Assembly (NCBI GenBank): GCA_946410185.1
Contig: CAMJZI010000004.1
Location: 1-63,194, forward strand
DNA length: 63,194 nucleotides
Direction of reading: 5' to 3'
From: an uncultured Porphyromonadaceae bacterium
GTDB taxonomy: Bacteria; Bacteroidota; Bacteroidia; Bacteroidales; Muribaculaceae
Below are positions 9,958-17,825 of this stretch, one piece after another (position 1 is the stretch's first letter; each line of letters begins with the position of its first letter). A model generated the notes under the pieces. That model was not told the origin of the DNA and ran no database searches. It was given only the letters and a program-made list of their open reading frames with translations. The translations under genes were made by a program, and so were the position numbers.

Positions 9958-10053
9958 CGGTAGTGCCCGCTCCTGCCGGTAAACTCTGCGCAGTGTCACA
10001 CAATTTACAGCAGGGCTTTACGTTATGTTTATATAATAAGGATAAAAGAGACA

Positions 10054-12351
10054 ATGAAAAAGATATTATTGCTGTTGTCGGTTGCGCTGTCGTTGAGTGT
10101 GTCGGCGCAGAATGCTGTTGGTGACTGGATGATTCACACCTCGTTTGTGGGCAATGATGTGAAATCTGTCGTCGAGGCTCAGAATTGGGTGTATTATCTT
10201 TCTGGTGGCAACCTCTTCCGCTTGGATGGCTCAACCCAGGAGAATGAGGCCTTGAGCATTATCAACGACTTGAGCGACATGGGCATCTCCCGGACTTATT
10301 ATAATTGTGACAATGATTATCTGGTCGTTGTATATAACAATTCCAATATTGATATCATCGAGAGTAATGGCAACGTAGTCAATATGCCAGAGGTCAAAGA
10401 TGCTGTTCTCACCACGAGCAAGTCGATCAATGACGTGACGTTCGCTCCTGGCTTGATGTATCTTGCGACAGACTTCGGCTATGTGGTGGTTGATGATGAC
10501 AAGTTTGTGGTCAAGGAATCCCATATCTATGGTGAGGCTTTCTCCAGCGTTGCCCAGATGGGAGATGTGCTGCTTCTCTCCACGGCCGATGCTTTCTATT
10601 ACGGGAGGGCCGATGAGTTCCACGACCAGCTTTCCTCGTTCGAGACAACACGGCTGCACAATAATTGCCGTTTCCGTGTCATCAATGACAGCACATTTTT
10701 CTGCTTGACGGGTTGGACATACCACGTGATCATGAGCATGGACGAGGACGACAATGTCTCGTACAAGGAGTACACGATGCTGGAGGCACCAACTACCGAC
10801 TTGCAGGCAACTGATAACGGATACCTGTTGAATGTTCCAAGTCTTGGCAAGTGCTTTTTGTCAGATGAAAATGGAGATAATCTGGAGCCCTTTGATACCG
10901 AGGGTGAGTTGTGCAGCAGTCGCCCCGGCGGAGACAAGACCATCTGGGCTGCAGGTCCCAATGGATTGCATGAGCTGAATAGCGATACTTATTATCTGCC
11001 TAATGCCTTGTCGTTTGGCACTCCTTTCTGGATGACCTATAATCAGAGCAGCGACAAGTTGTATGTGTGCAGCACCGCTGCCAACGGTATCGTGCGTGTG
11101 ACATCGCCATCGGCTGTCAATGTCTATGACGGAGTGAAGTGGGAGAACGTCACACCACCAGGAGCTCCCACCACTGGCTCTTATTGGATTGACTTTCTGC
11201 CCGATGACCCCAGTACCTATCTCCTGGGCACATGGCGCTCTGGTCTGCTCAAGGTGGTGAACAATGAGATTGTGCTCACCTATGACACCAAGAACAGCCC
11301 CATCGCTCAAAACTGGTCGATGCACCCCATCACAACCATTGACCGCAACGGCAACGTGTGGGTCGTACAGTCTTATGAGAATCCCGACCACCCCGTGATG
11401 GTTCTCCCCGCCGCCAAGGTGAAACAGAATCAGGTCACAGCCGAGGATTGGATCATGCCATCAATCGCAGGGCTGAATACAGGCCACACTCAGCGAGGTG
11501 TCATCCTTTCGACACGTCGCAGCAATTATGATATCAAGTTGTTCTCAGACGGTGATTTCGAGATGCCGCTTGTCATCTGGAACAGTGCCAACGAGATTTC
11601 AACTAACCCGCAGCAGGTGGTTTATAACCGTTTGTCCGATCAGGATGGTGAGTCGGTTTCGTGGACCAATATCATCTGCTTGACCGAGGACCTTAGCGGT
11701 AACGTGTGGATGGGCACCAGCGAGGGCATCTGCATGTTTAATCCGTCCCAGGCATTTGCGCCCAACTTCTCGGTAATCCGTCCCAAAGTACCTCGTAACG
11801 ACGGCACGGGCCTTGCCGACCGCCTGATGGACGGCATCCAGGTCAATGGCATTGCTGTCGACGGCGCCAACCGCAAGTGGATAGCCACTCAGTCCTCAGG
11901 ACTGTTCCTGGTAAGTGCCGATGGCACTCAAATCATCAACAAGTTCAATAGTTCCAACAGCCCGTTGGCAACCAATACGGTCTATAAAGTGTGCTGCAAT
12001 CCCAACAGCAATTCGGTCTATATTACCACACCTTCGGGATTGTATGAATACTTCAGCGACTCGAGTCCGGCCGAACCGAACTACAGCAATATCTATGCCT
12101 ATCCCAATCCTGTCCGTCCCGAGAATGGCAGCAATGTGACGATTGTGGGTCTGATGGATAACTCACTGGTCAAGATTGCCGATGCCAGTGGCAATGTACT
12201 GGCGCAACTCAAATCCACAGGCGGCATGGTGACATGGGATTGCTGCGACCAGTTTGGCCATGAAGTCAAGAGTGGCGTGTATATGGTACTCTGCTCGCGC
12301 GCCAATGGCAACAGCGAGGCGGTGGTTACCAAGATTGCAGTCATCAAGTAG
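10054..12351 (+). CDS. PorZ-like beta-propeller protein, copy 2
   Basis: Secreted 765-residue protein; the signal peptide (MKKILLLLSVALSLSVSAQ) ends in a clear cleavage site. The PorZ-type N-terminus is well preserved: GDWMIHTSF, GNLFRLD, LSDMGIS, NNSNIDIIESNG and KSINDVTF. Later blades include VWMGTSEGICMFN and KWIATQSSGLFLVS. The C-terminal domain runs from IYAYPNPVRPE to VVTKIAVIK, a T9SS-type sandwich. The SINDVTF region looks closer than copy 1 to what I recall of P. gingivalis PorZ, so this may be the T9SS component and copy 1 the divergent one (inference). Confidence 0.85.
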   Translation: MKKILLLLSVALSLSVSAQNAVGDWMIHTSFVGNDVKSVVEAQNWVYYLSGGNLFRLDGSTQENEALSIINDLSDMGISRTYYNCDNDYLVVVYNNSNIDIIESNGNVVNMPEVKDAVLTTSKSINDVTFAPGLMYLATDFGYVVVDDDKFVVKESHIYGEAFSSVAQMGDVLLLSTADAFYYGRADEFHDQLSSFETTRLHNNCRFRVINDSTFFCLTGWTYHVIMSMDEDDNVSYKEYTMLEAPTTDLQATDNGYLLNVPSLGKCFLSDENGDNLEPFDTEGELCSSRPGGDKTIWAAGPNGLHELNSDTYYLPNALSFGTPFWMTYNQSSDKLYVCSTAANGIVRVTSPSAVNVYDGVKWENVTPPGAPTTGSYWIDFLPDDPSTYLLGTWRSGLLKVVNNEIVLTYDTKNSPIAQNWSMHPITTIDRNGNVWVVQSYENPDHPVMVLPAAKVKQNQVTAEDWIMPSIAGLNTGHTQRGVILSTRRSNYDIKLFSDGDFEMPLVIWNSANEISTNPQQVVYNRLSDQDGESVSWTNIICLTEDLSGNVWMGTSEGICMFNPSQAFAPNFSVIRPKVPRNDGTGLADRLMDGIQVNGIAVDGANRKWIATQSSGLFLVSADGTQIINKFNSSNSPLATNTVYKVCCNPNSNSVYITTPSGLYEYFSDSSPAEPNYSNIYAYPNPVRPENGSNVTIVGLMDNSLVKIADASGNVLAQLKSTGGMVTWDCCDQFGHEVKSGVYMVLCSRANGNSEAVVTKIAVIK

Positions 12352-12360
12352 GATATAAGT

Positions 12361-12380
12361 ATTCCCTTTAGAGAGGGAAT
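12361..12380 (+). repeat. Small hairpin after porZ-like copy 2
   Basis: ATTCCCT and AGGGAAT form a 7-bp stem with a 6-nt loop, 9 nt after the stop codon and just before a stronger terminator. Confidence 0.4.
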
Positions 12381-12384
12381 TTGT

Positions 12385-12415
12385 GGCAGGTTGTGCTCAT
12401 GCAATCTGCCTTTTT
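12385..12415 (+). terminator. Rho-independent terminator after porZ-like copy 2
   Basis: GGCAGGTTG and CAATCTGCC pair over 9 bp with one G-U, around an 8-nt loop, followed directly by TTTTT. Confidence 0.75.
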
Positions 12416-12459
12416 GCGTTATTATCAATCTGTTGGGTGTTTGTTTTGCTGTTTTTTTG

Positions 12460-12467
12460 TAATTTTG
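12460..12467 (+). promoter_or_regulatory. -7 box for the dockerin-tailed CotH gene
   Basis: TAATTTTG matches TAnnTTTG, 43 nt before the ATG. A TTGG at 12433 is 23 nt upstream, slightly outside ideal spacing. Confidence 0.45.
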
Positions 12468-12510
12468 CGGGTAACTACCTTATGTTTTTCTTTGTTTGTA
12501 AATACCTGAA

Positions 12511-14124
12511 ATGATGAAACGATTATTATTGCTTGTTGTTATGATCTTGTCGCTGGCACAATCAGCCCGCGCTTGGTCATGGTGGAATTATCCGCCTGAT
12601 AATGAAGATGTGCAACTCACCTCGACCAATCTGCCCATCGTGTGGCTAGATGTGGATGGGCAAATCATTGACCGTTATGAACGCATCACTGCCCGCATGA
12701 AGGTGATTCACAATGGTGACGGCATGCTCAATTATGCCGACACGGTGGCCCATCCGGGGCAAACAATCGACTATGAGGGCTATGTGGCGTTACGCTACCG
12801 TGGCAGCTCCTCGTTCAGTGGCAGTGATAAGAAACCGTATTCTTTCCGTCCGCTGGATATGCCGTTGGAGAATGGCGGAACCAAGAAAAAAGTGAAAATC
12901 CTGGGTATGGGCAAGGATAACAACTGGGCTTTGCTGGCACCCTACGCCGACAAGAGCATGGTGCGCGACATGCTTGCCTTTGAGGTGTCGAGGCCATGGA
13001 TGGAATACACGCCCCAGGGCCGCTATTGCGAACTCTTTCTTGACGGCATCTATTACGGGGTGTATATCCTTACCGAGGTTGTTTCCAAGGGTAAGCACCG
13101 TTTGGATCTGCCTGACCCGGGCGAGTCGGGTGACTCTATCACTGGCGGCTACATCATGGAGGTGAACCGCACCGATGGCGAGGTGACCTATACCTCCAAG
13201 TATCATCCGGTGAGCAGTACCGGAACGCGTTATATGAACCAGTATATCAATTTCCAGTACAAGTCGCCCGACTATGAAGAATTGACCGAGAATCAAGTCG
13301 ATTATATCACTGGCCGCATCGATCAGATGGAAACTGCATTGTGGAACTATTCGCCGGGCCGCCCGTCAAGTTATGACCAGTATCTTGATGTGGAAAACTT
13401 TGTCGACTACCAGATCGCGATGGAACTTGGGCATAATGTGGATGGATACCGCTTGAGTGGCAAGTTCTTCAAGCGCCGCGATAGTGTGGACGCGCGCTTC
13501 AAGATGGTTGTGTGGGACATGAACCTGGCCTATGGTAATTCCGACTACTATCAGGGTTGGCGCACCGACACCTGGATGTACAAGAACAACAATATACTCA
13601 ACAGCCAGGGCGACCCGCAGTTGATACCCTTCTGGTGGTATAAGCTGAACACCAACCCCGAATATACAGCTGCCCTCAAGGCCCGCTGGGCCCAGTATCG
13701 TCGTGCCAACCTGCGTGAAGACCGCATCATGGCAACCGTCGATTCGCTGGCCAATGTGCTGACCGCTCATGGAGCCGAGTTGCGCAACTCCCAGGCATGG
13801 CCCCGTTGGGGCGAGTATGTGTGGCCCAATTACTATGTCGCTGTCGATTATGCCGACGAGGTCGAGTGGCTCAAGCAGTGGTTGAGTGAACGCATCGCCT
13901 GGATGGACGAGCAGTTGGATTACAATCCCGATGCACACCTGATGGGCGATGTGGATTGTGATGGAGAGGTGAACATCGGTGACGTGACCATGCTCATTGA
14001 TTACTTGTTGACCCTTGATGCTACTGGTATCGACATCACGGCAGCCGACTGCGACCAGGATGGTGAAGTCACCATTAGCGACGTTACTTCTTTGATCGAC
14101 TTTCTGCTCTCTGGCACCTGGTAG
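12511..14124 (+). CDS. CotH-like secreted kinase with dockerin tail
   Basis: Secreted 537-residue protein with a signal peptide (cleavage near ARAWS). Residues ~45-470 are a CotH domain, an atypical kinase fold first known from spore coats: LRYRGSSSF, KKPYSFR, KILGMGKDNNWALLAPYADK, CELFLDGIYYGVYILTEV, GKHRLDLPDPG and a VVWDMNLAYGNS acidic block. Residues ~475-537 hold two dockerin-like calcium loops (GDVDCDGEVNIGDVTMLIDY and DCDQDGEVTISDVTSLIDF). A close paralogue without the tail, made as a lipoprotein, is at 23441. The substrate is unknown. Confidence 0.85.
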   Translation: MMKRLLLLVVMILSLAQSARAWSWWNYPPDNEDVQLTSTNLPIVWLDVDGQIIDRYERITARMKVIHNGDGMLNYADTVAHPGQTIDYEGYVALRYRGSSSFSGSDKKPYSFRPLDMPLENGGTKKKVKILGMGKDNNWALLAPYADKSMVRDMLAFEVSRPWMEYTPQGRYCELFLDGIYYGVYILTEVVSKGKHRLDLPDPGESGDSITGGYIMEVNRTDGEVTYTSKYHPVSSTGTRYMNQYINFQYKSPDYEELTENQVDYITGRIDQMETALWNYSPGRPSSYDQYLDVENFVDYQIAMELGHNVDGYRLSGKFFKRRDSVDARFKMVVWDMNLAYGNSDYYQGWRTDTWMYKNNNILNSQGDPQLIPFWWYKLNTNPEYTAALKARWAQYRRANLREDRIMATVDSLANVLTAHGAELRNSQAWPRWGEYVWPNYYVAVDYADEVEWLKQWLSERIAWMDEQLDYNPDAHLMGDVDCDGEVNIGDVTMLIDYLLTLDATGIDITAADCDQDGEVTISDVTSLIDFLLSGTW

Positions 14125-14262
14125 AGGGCATCAATGTGATTCAAGATGATGATAGCGCCTGTATGCCTTCAATTGTGCAATGCGCCGAGCCGTGCTCGAG
14201 ATTATTGTCAGGTCTGGCACACAGGCGTTGTCATGTAATCGGTTTTGTGCAATCCCTGTCAC

Positions 14263-14562
14263 ATGGAGCATCCCAAGTTTATTATCACAAGCAGTGGCCA
14301 TCTAAGGCTGGGAATGGTCACCCTGCATCGCGACCTGCTCATGCCACATGAGCAGTGTTTGGGTGGCGGATTCTACGAGTATGACTATGCAGGCAATGTC
14401 TTGCTCCTTTCGGGCAAGTCGTTTGATTATGGTCCACCCCGCTGGAGCAAGATCGATGTACTGCTCATTCCCGAGGCCTATCGTGGCATCCCCGTCATCT
14501 ATCGTGATCATTGGGGAGGCGAACTCATCCTTACCACCGAATATGCCATCCGTTACTACTAG
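14263..14562 (+). CDS. Small conserved protein of unknown function
   Basis: 99-residue protein beginning MEHPKFIITSSGHLRLGMV and including GGGFYEYDYAGNVLLLSG; it ends with two Tyr. I recall similar short proteins in Prevotella-type genomes, without a known role. No signal peptide or membrane segment. The ATG at 14263 is preferred because the in-frame upstream ATG adds a Cys-rich hexapeptide. The preceding 138 nt contain no other gene that I can see. Confidence 0.6.
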   Translation: MEHPKFIITSSGHLRLGMVTLHRDLLMPHEQCLGGGFYEYDYAGNVLLLSGKSFDYGPPRWSKIDVLLIPEAYRGIPVIYRDHWGGELILTTEYAIRYY

Positions 14563-14690
14563 CGGGTGCACCCGTTTCTGATATTTTTGGATATACTGAG
14601 TTCCGGAAAATGCGCGGATCCGTCTTGCTGGAATTTGACAATTGTTTGGTTCAATCGTTAAATGATATTTGTTGGCAAGAAAGGCATAAT

Positions 14691-14743
14691 CACTTTTTTT
14701 GGGGCGGTTTTATCTTCGATAAAAGGAAAAAGTGTTATCTTTG
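14691..14743 (+). promoter_or_regulatory. Nested hairpin and -7 box upstream of the FAD/Fe-S dehydrogenase
   Basis: An outer stem (CACTTTTT / AAAAAGTG, 14691-14698 and 14727-14734) encloses an inner stem (TTTTATC / GATAAAA, 14708-14724). A TAnnTTTG match, TATCTTTG, follows at 14736-14743, 21 nt before the ATG. The hairpin may end the upstream transcript or affect this promoter. The remainder of the 202-nt gap shows only a second TAnnTTTG match at 14582. Confidence 0.4.
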
Positions 14744-14764
14744 GTGAAATCAATTTCATAGCCA

Positions 14765-17743
14765 ATGAAGAATTATAACGGATTCCTGAAAGAGATACTG
14801 GCGGTGCTGCCACGTGAGCGGGTTTACACCGATGAGCTGCGCACGCTGGCCTGGGGAACAGATGCCAGTTTTTACCGTTTGGCGCCCAGGGTGGTTATCC
14901 GCGCCATGGATGAGCGTGAAGTCTCATTGATTGTTAAAACGGCCGCCAAGCATGGCCTGCCGTTCACCTTTCGCGCTGCAGGCACGTCATTGTCGGGGCA
15001 GAGTGTGAGCGACAGCATTCTCATCGTTGCAGGCAAGAACTGGGAAGACTACAGCATTGCTCCCGATGGCGAGAGTATTACCCTGCAACCCGGTCTCGTG
15101 GGCGCTCGTGTGAATCAGCTTCTCAAGCCATTGGGCCGTGTGTTCCCGCCCGACCCCGCCAGCATCGGCTCGGCGATGGTGGGGGGCATCGTAGCCAACA
15201 ATGCGTCGGGCATGAACTGTGGCACTCACGCCAATAGTGACCGCATGCTGTTGTCGGCTCGACTGGTGTTGTCCGACGGCACCGTTCTCGACACGGGTGA
15301 CCAGGCCAGTCGTGAATCCTTCAGGAACACCCATCCCGGTTTTATCGCCGCGATTGAGTCATTGCGCGACCGCATCCGTGCCAACAAGCCACTTGTCGAC
15401 CGCATCCGCAAGAAGTATAGCATCAAGAATGTGACGGGTTTGAATCTGAGGCCGCTCATTGCCTACGATGATCCGTTGGAAATTATCGCCCATTGCGTGG
15501 TGGGTAGCGAGGGCACTCTGGCTTTCATCAGCCAGGTCACGATGCGCACGCTTCATGATTACCCCTGCAAGGCTTCGGCGATGCTCTACTTTTACACCAT
15601 GCGTGAGAGTTGCGAGGCTGTGGTGGCGCTCAAGCAGTTGAGGGCGGGTGATGATGACATTGCTATGAGTGGCGAGAATCTGATGGTCAAGAGTGCCGAG
15701 ATGCTCGACTACCTGTCACTTGCATCGGTCGATGATCCCGTATATCTGCAGTACAAGCGGGACGTGGATGCCGGTAAGATTTCTGGTGTCGAGCCTGGTG
15801 ATTACCACAACCTCACCGCCATCCTTACCGAGACCAAGTCAACAACTCCCGACGATCTACAGCATCGCATCAATGCTATTACCCAGTGCCTGTCTCGATT
15901 CAGGACCTATATCCCCGTTGCATTTACGACCGACCCTGCCGTCTATGGCAAGTACTGGGCTATCCGCTCGGGCATCTTTCCCAGTGTGGGCGGAGCGCGT
16001 CCCGTGGGCTCGTCCTGCCTGATCGAGGATGTGGCCTTTGCTGTCGAGGACTTGCCCGAGGCTACCGTCAAGTTGCAACAACTCATTGCCGACCATGGCT
16101 ACAAGGATGCCTGCATCTATGGCCATGCCTTTGAGGGTAATTACCACTTTATCATCAACCAGCTCTTCAACAGCGAGAGCGAGGTAAAGCGCTATGCCGC
16201 GATGATGCGTGACGTGGCTCGGCTTGTGGTCGAGGACTATGACGGCTCATTAAAGGCCGAGCACGGCACGGGTCGCAATATGGCACCCTTTGTCCAATAT
16301 GAATGGGGCGAGGAGGCTTTCAATGCCATGCGTGAGCTTAAGGAGATTTTTGACCCTCACTATTTGCTCAACCCGGGCGTCATCTTCAACGATGATCCCG
16401 AGTGCTTCATCAAGCATTTCAAGCCCCTGCCCGAACTCAAACTCAAGGGACTCGATACAAGCCTTGAACCCGATGGCGAGCGCTATAATAGCGGACGAGA
16501 GACTGCCGTTGGTGTCCTCAAGGCCAACAAGTGCATTGAGTGCGGTTTCTGCGAGGTGAATTGTCTCACCTGTGGCTTTGCGCTCTCGTCACGCCAGCGC
16601 ATTGTCATTCAGCGCGAAATCTCTCATCTGCGTCAAACCGGTAGTGACCCCGTGCGCCTTGCGACCCTTGTCAAGCAGTACCGCTACCAGGGTGATCAGA
16701 CGTGTGCCGGCGATGGTCTGTGTGCCACCTCGTGCCCAATGGGCATCAATGTGGCCGACATGACCCACCTGTTGCGTCAGGAGGCCCTGCCACGGGACAG
16801 CGTGGGGTACAAAACAGGCCAATTTGCTGCTCGGCATTTTGCGGGCATCAAGAGCGGACTGCGTCTGGTGCTCGACACGGCACGTTTGGGCCATAACGTC
16901 CTTGGTACAACCGTTATGCAAGGTGTAGCCAGCGCCATGCACAAGGCGGGACTTCCCTTGTGGACGCCAGCCATGCCCGGAAAGGCCTCACAACCCAAGG
17001 CTAGTCGTGGCTCAAACACGGCGTCTGGCCTGTGTAAAGTCGTCTATTTCCCCTCGTGCATCAATCAGACGATGGGCCTGTCAAAAGGGGCGCCCGTCAA
17101 GCACACACTGGTCGATGAAATGGTGCAACTGTGCCACAAGGCAGGCTTTGAGGTCATTTTTCCCATGGGGCTGGAAAAAATGTGCTGCGGTACCATTTGG
17201 GAGTCTAAAGGCATGCTTGATATTGCCGACCGCAAGACAGCAGAACTCGACGAGGCTCTGTGGCAAGCCAGCGAGCAGGGCAAGTATCCTGTCGTGTGCG
17301 ACCAGAGCCCATGTCTGCACCGCATGCGCAAGTGCATCAAGCGCATGAGGCTGTATGAACCAGTGGAGTTTATTTGGGAATACCTGCGTGACCGTCTTGT
17401 GTTCACGCCCATTGACCGCCACATTGCCCTGCACTTCACCTGCTCGACACGCGAGATGAATCTGGTAGAAACCATGACTCAGCTGGCACGACTGTGCAGC
17501 ACGAGCGTGTTCCTGCCCGAGGGCGTGGGCTGTTGCGGATTTGCCGGTGACCGCGGCTGGACACACCCCGAGGTGAACCGCTGGGCACTCAGGAAACTGC
17601 GCCGTCAACTCCAGGATAACCATATCGAGATGGGCTACAGCAACAGCCGCACCTGTGAGGTCGGGTTGGAAACCAACGGCGGCATCCCATACCAGAGTAT
17701 TGTCTATCTCGTTAACGAAGTCACGCGCCCTGTTGATAAATGA
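14765..17743 (+). CDS. FAD-binding and Fe-S (CCG-domain) dehydrogenase, D-2-hydroxyacid type
   Basis: Large 992-residue flavo/iron-sulfur oxidoreductase of the GlcD plus CCG type, likely oxidising D-lactate or D-2-hydroxyglutarate at the inner face of the membrane. FAD_binding_4 with FRAAGTSLSGQSVSD and SAMVGGIVANNASGMNCG fills residues ~35-265, then the FAD-oxidase C-terminal domain to ~540. Two Fe-S motifs are at ~587 (NKCIECGFCEVNC) and ~645 (CAGDGLCATSCPMG). Two CCG blocks are at ~808 (MCCGTIWESKG) and ~922 (GCCGFAGDRGW). Single gene with no pathway neighbours, so the substrate is inferred only from the family. Confidence 0.88.
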   Translation: MKNYNGFLKEILAVLPRERVYTDELRTLAWGTDASFYRLAPRVVIRAMDEREVSLIVKTAAKHGLPFTFRAAGTSLSGQSVSDSILIVAGKNWEDYSIAPDGESITLQPGLVGARVNQLLKPLGRVFPPDPASIGSAMVGGIVANNASGMNCGTHANSDRMLLSARLVLSDGTVLDTGDQASRESFRNTHPGFIAAIESLRDRIRANKPLVDRIRKKYSIKNVTGLNLRPLIAYDDPLEIIAHCVVGSEGTLAFISQVTMRTLHDYPCKASAMLYFYTMRESCEAVVALKQLRAGDDDIAMSGENLMVKSAEMLDYLSLASVDDPVYLQYKRDVDAGKISGVEPGDYHNLTAILTETKSTTPDDLQHRINAITQCLSRFRTYIPVAFTTDPAVYGKYWAIRSGIFPSVGGARPVGSSCLIEDVAFAVEDLPEATVKLQQLIADHGYKDACIYGHAFEGNYHFIINQLFNSESEVKRYAAMMRDVARLVVEDYDGSLKAEHGTGRNMAPFVQYEWGEEAFNAMRELKEIFDPHYLLNPGVIFNDDPECFIKHFKPLPELKLKGLDTSLEPDGERYNSGRETAVGVLKANKCIECGFCEVNCLTCGFALSSRQRIVIQREISHLRQTGSDPVRLATLVKQYRYQGDQTCAGDGLCATSCPMGINVADMTHLLRQEALPRDSVGYKTGQFAARHFAGIKSGLRLVLDTARLGHNVLGTTVMQGVASAMHKAGLPLWTPAMPGKASQPKASRGSNTASGLCKVVYFPSCINQTMGLSKGAPVKHTLVDEMVQLCHKAGFEVIFPMGLEKMCCGTIWESKGMLDIADRKTAELDEALWQASEQGKYPVVCDQSPCLHRMRKCIKRMRLYEPVEFIWEYLRDRLVFTPIDRHIALHFTCSTREMNLVETMTQLARLCSTSVFLPEGVGCCGFAGDRGWTHPEVNRWALRKLRRQLQDNHIEMGYSNSRTCEVGLETNGGIPYQSIVYLVNEVTRPVDK

Positions 17744-17761
17744 TTCAGTATCATTAGGGCA

Positions 17762-17798
17762 TGTAAAGGCGTGGCATCTTACGCCTCTACAGGTTTTT
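17762..17798. terminator. REP-like palindrome and terminator between convergent genes
   Basis: TGTAAAGGCGT and ACGCCTCTACA form an 11-bp stem with one mismatch, followed by GGTTTTT. It lies between the plus-strand dehydrogenase and the minus-strand DUF6056 gene. I recall similar 'GTAGAGGCGT' palindromes as dispersed repeats in Bacteroidales genomes. Confidence 0.6.
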
Positions 17799-17806
17799 AT
17801 GGTTAA

Positions 17807-17824
17807 GAGCGGAGAAATCCGCTC
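17807..17824. repeat. Hairpin with GAAA tetraloop
   Basis: GAGCGGA-GAAA-TCCGCTC is a perfect 7-bp stem closed by a GNRA tetraloop, ending 1 nt before the DUF6056 stop codon. Confidence 0.5.
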
Positions 17825-17825
17825 A

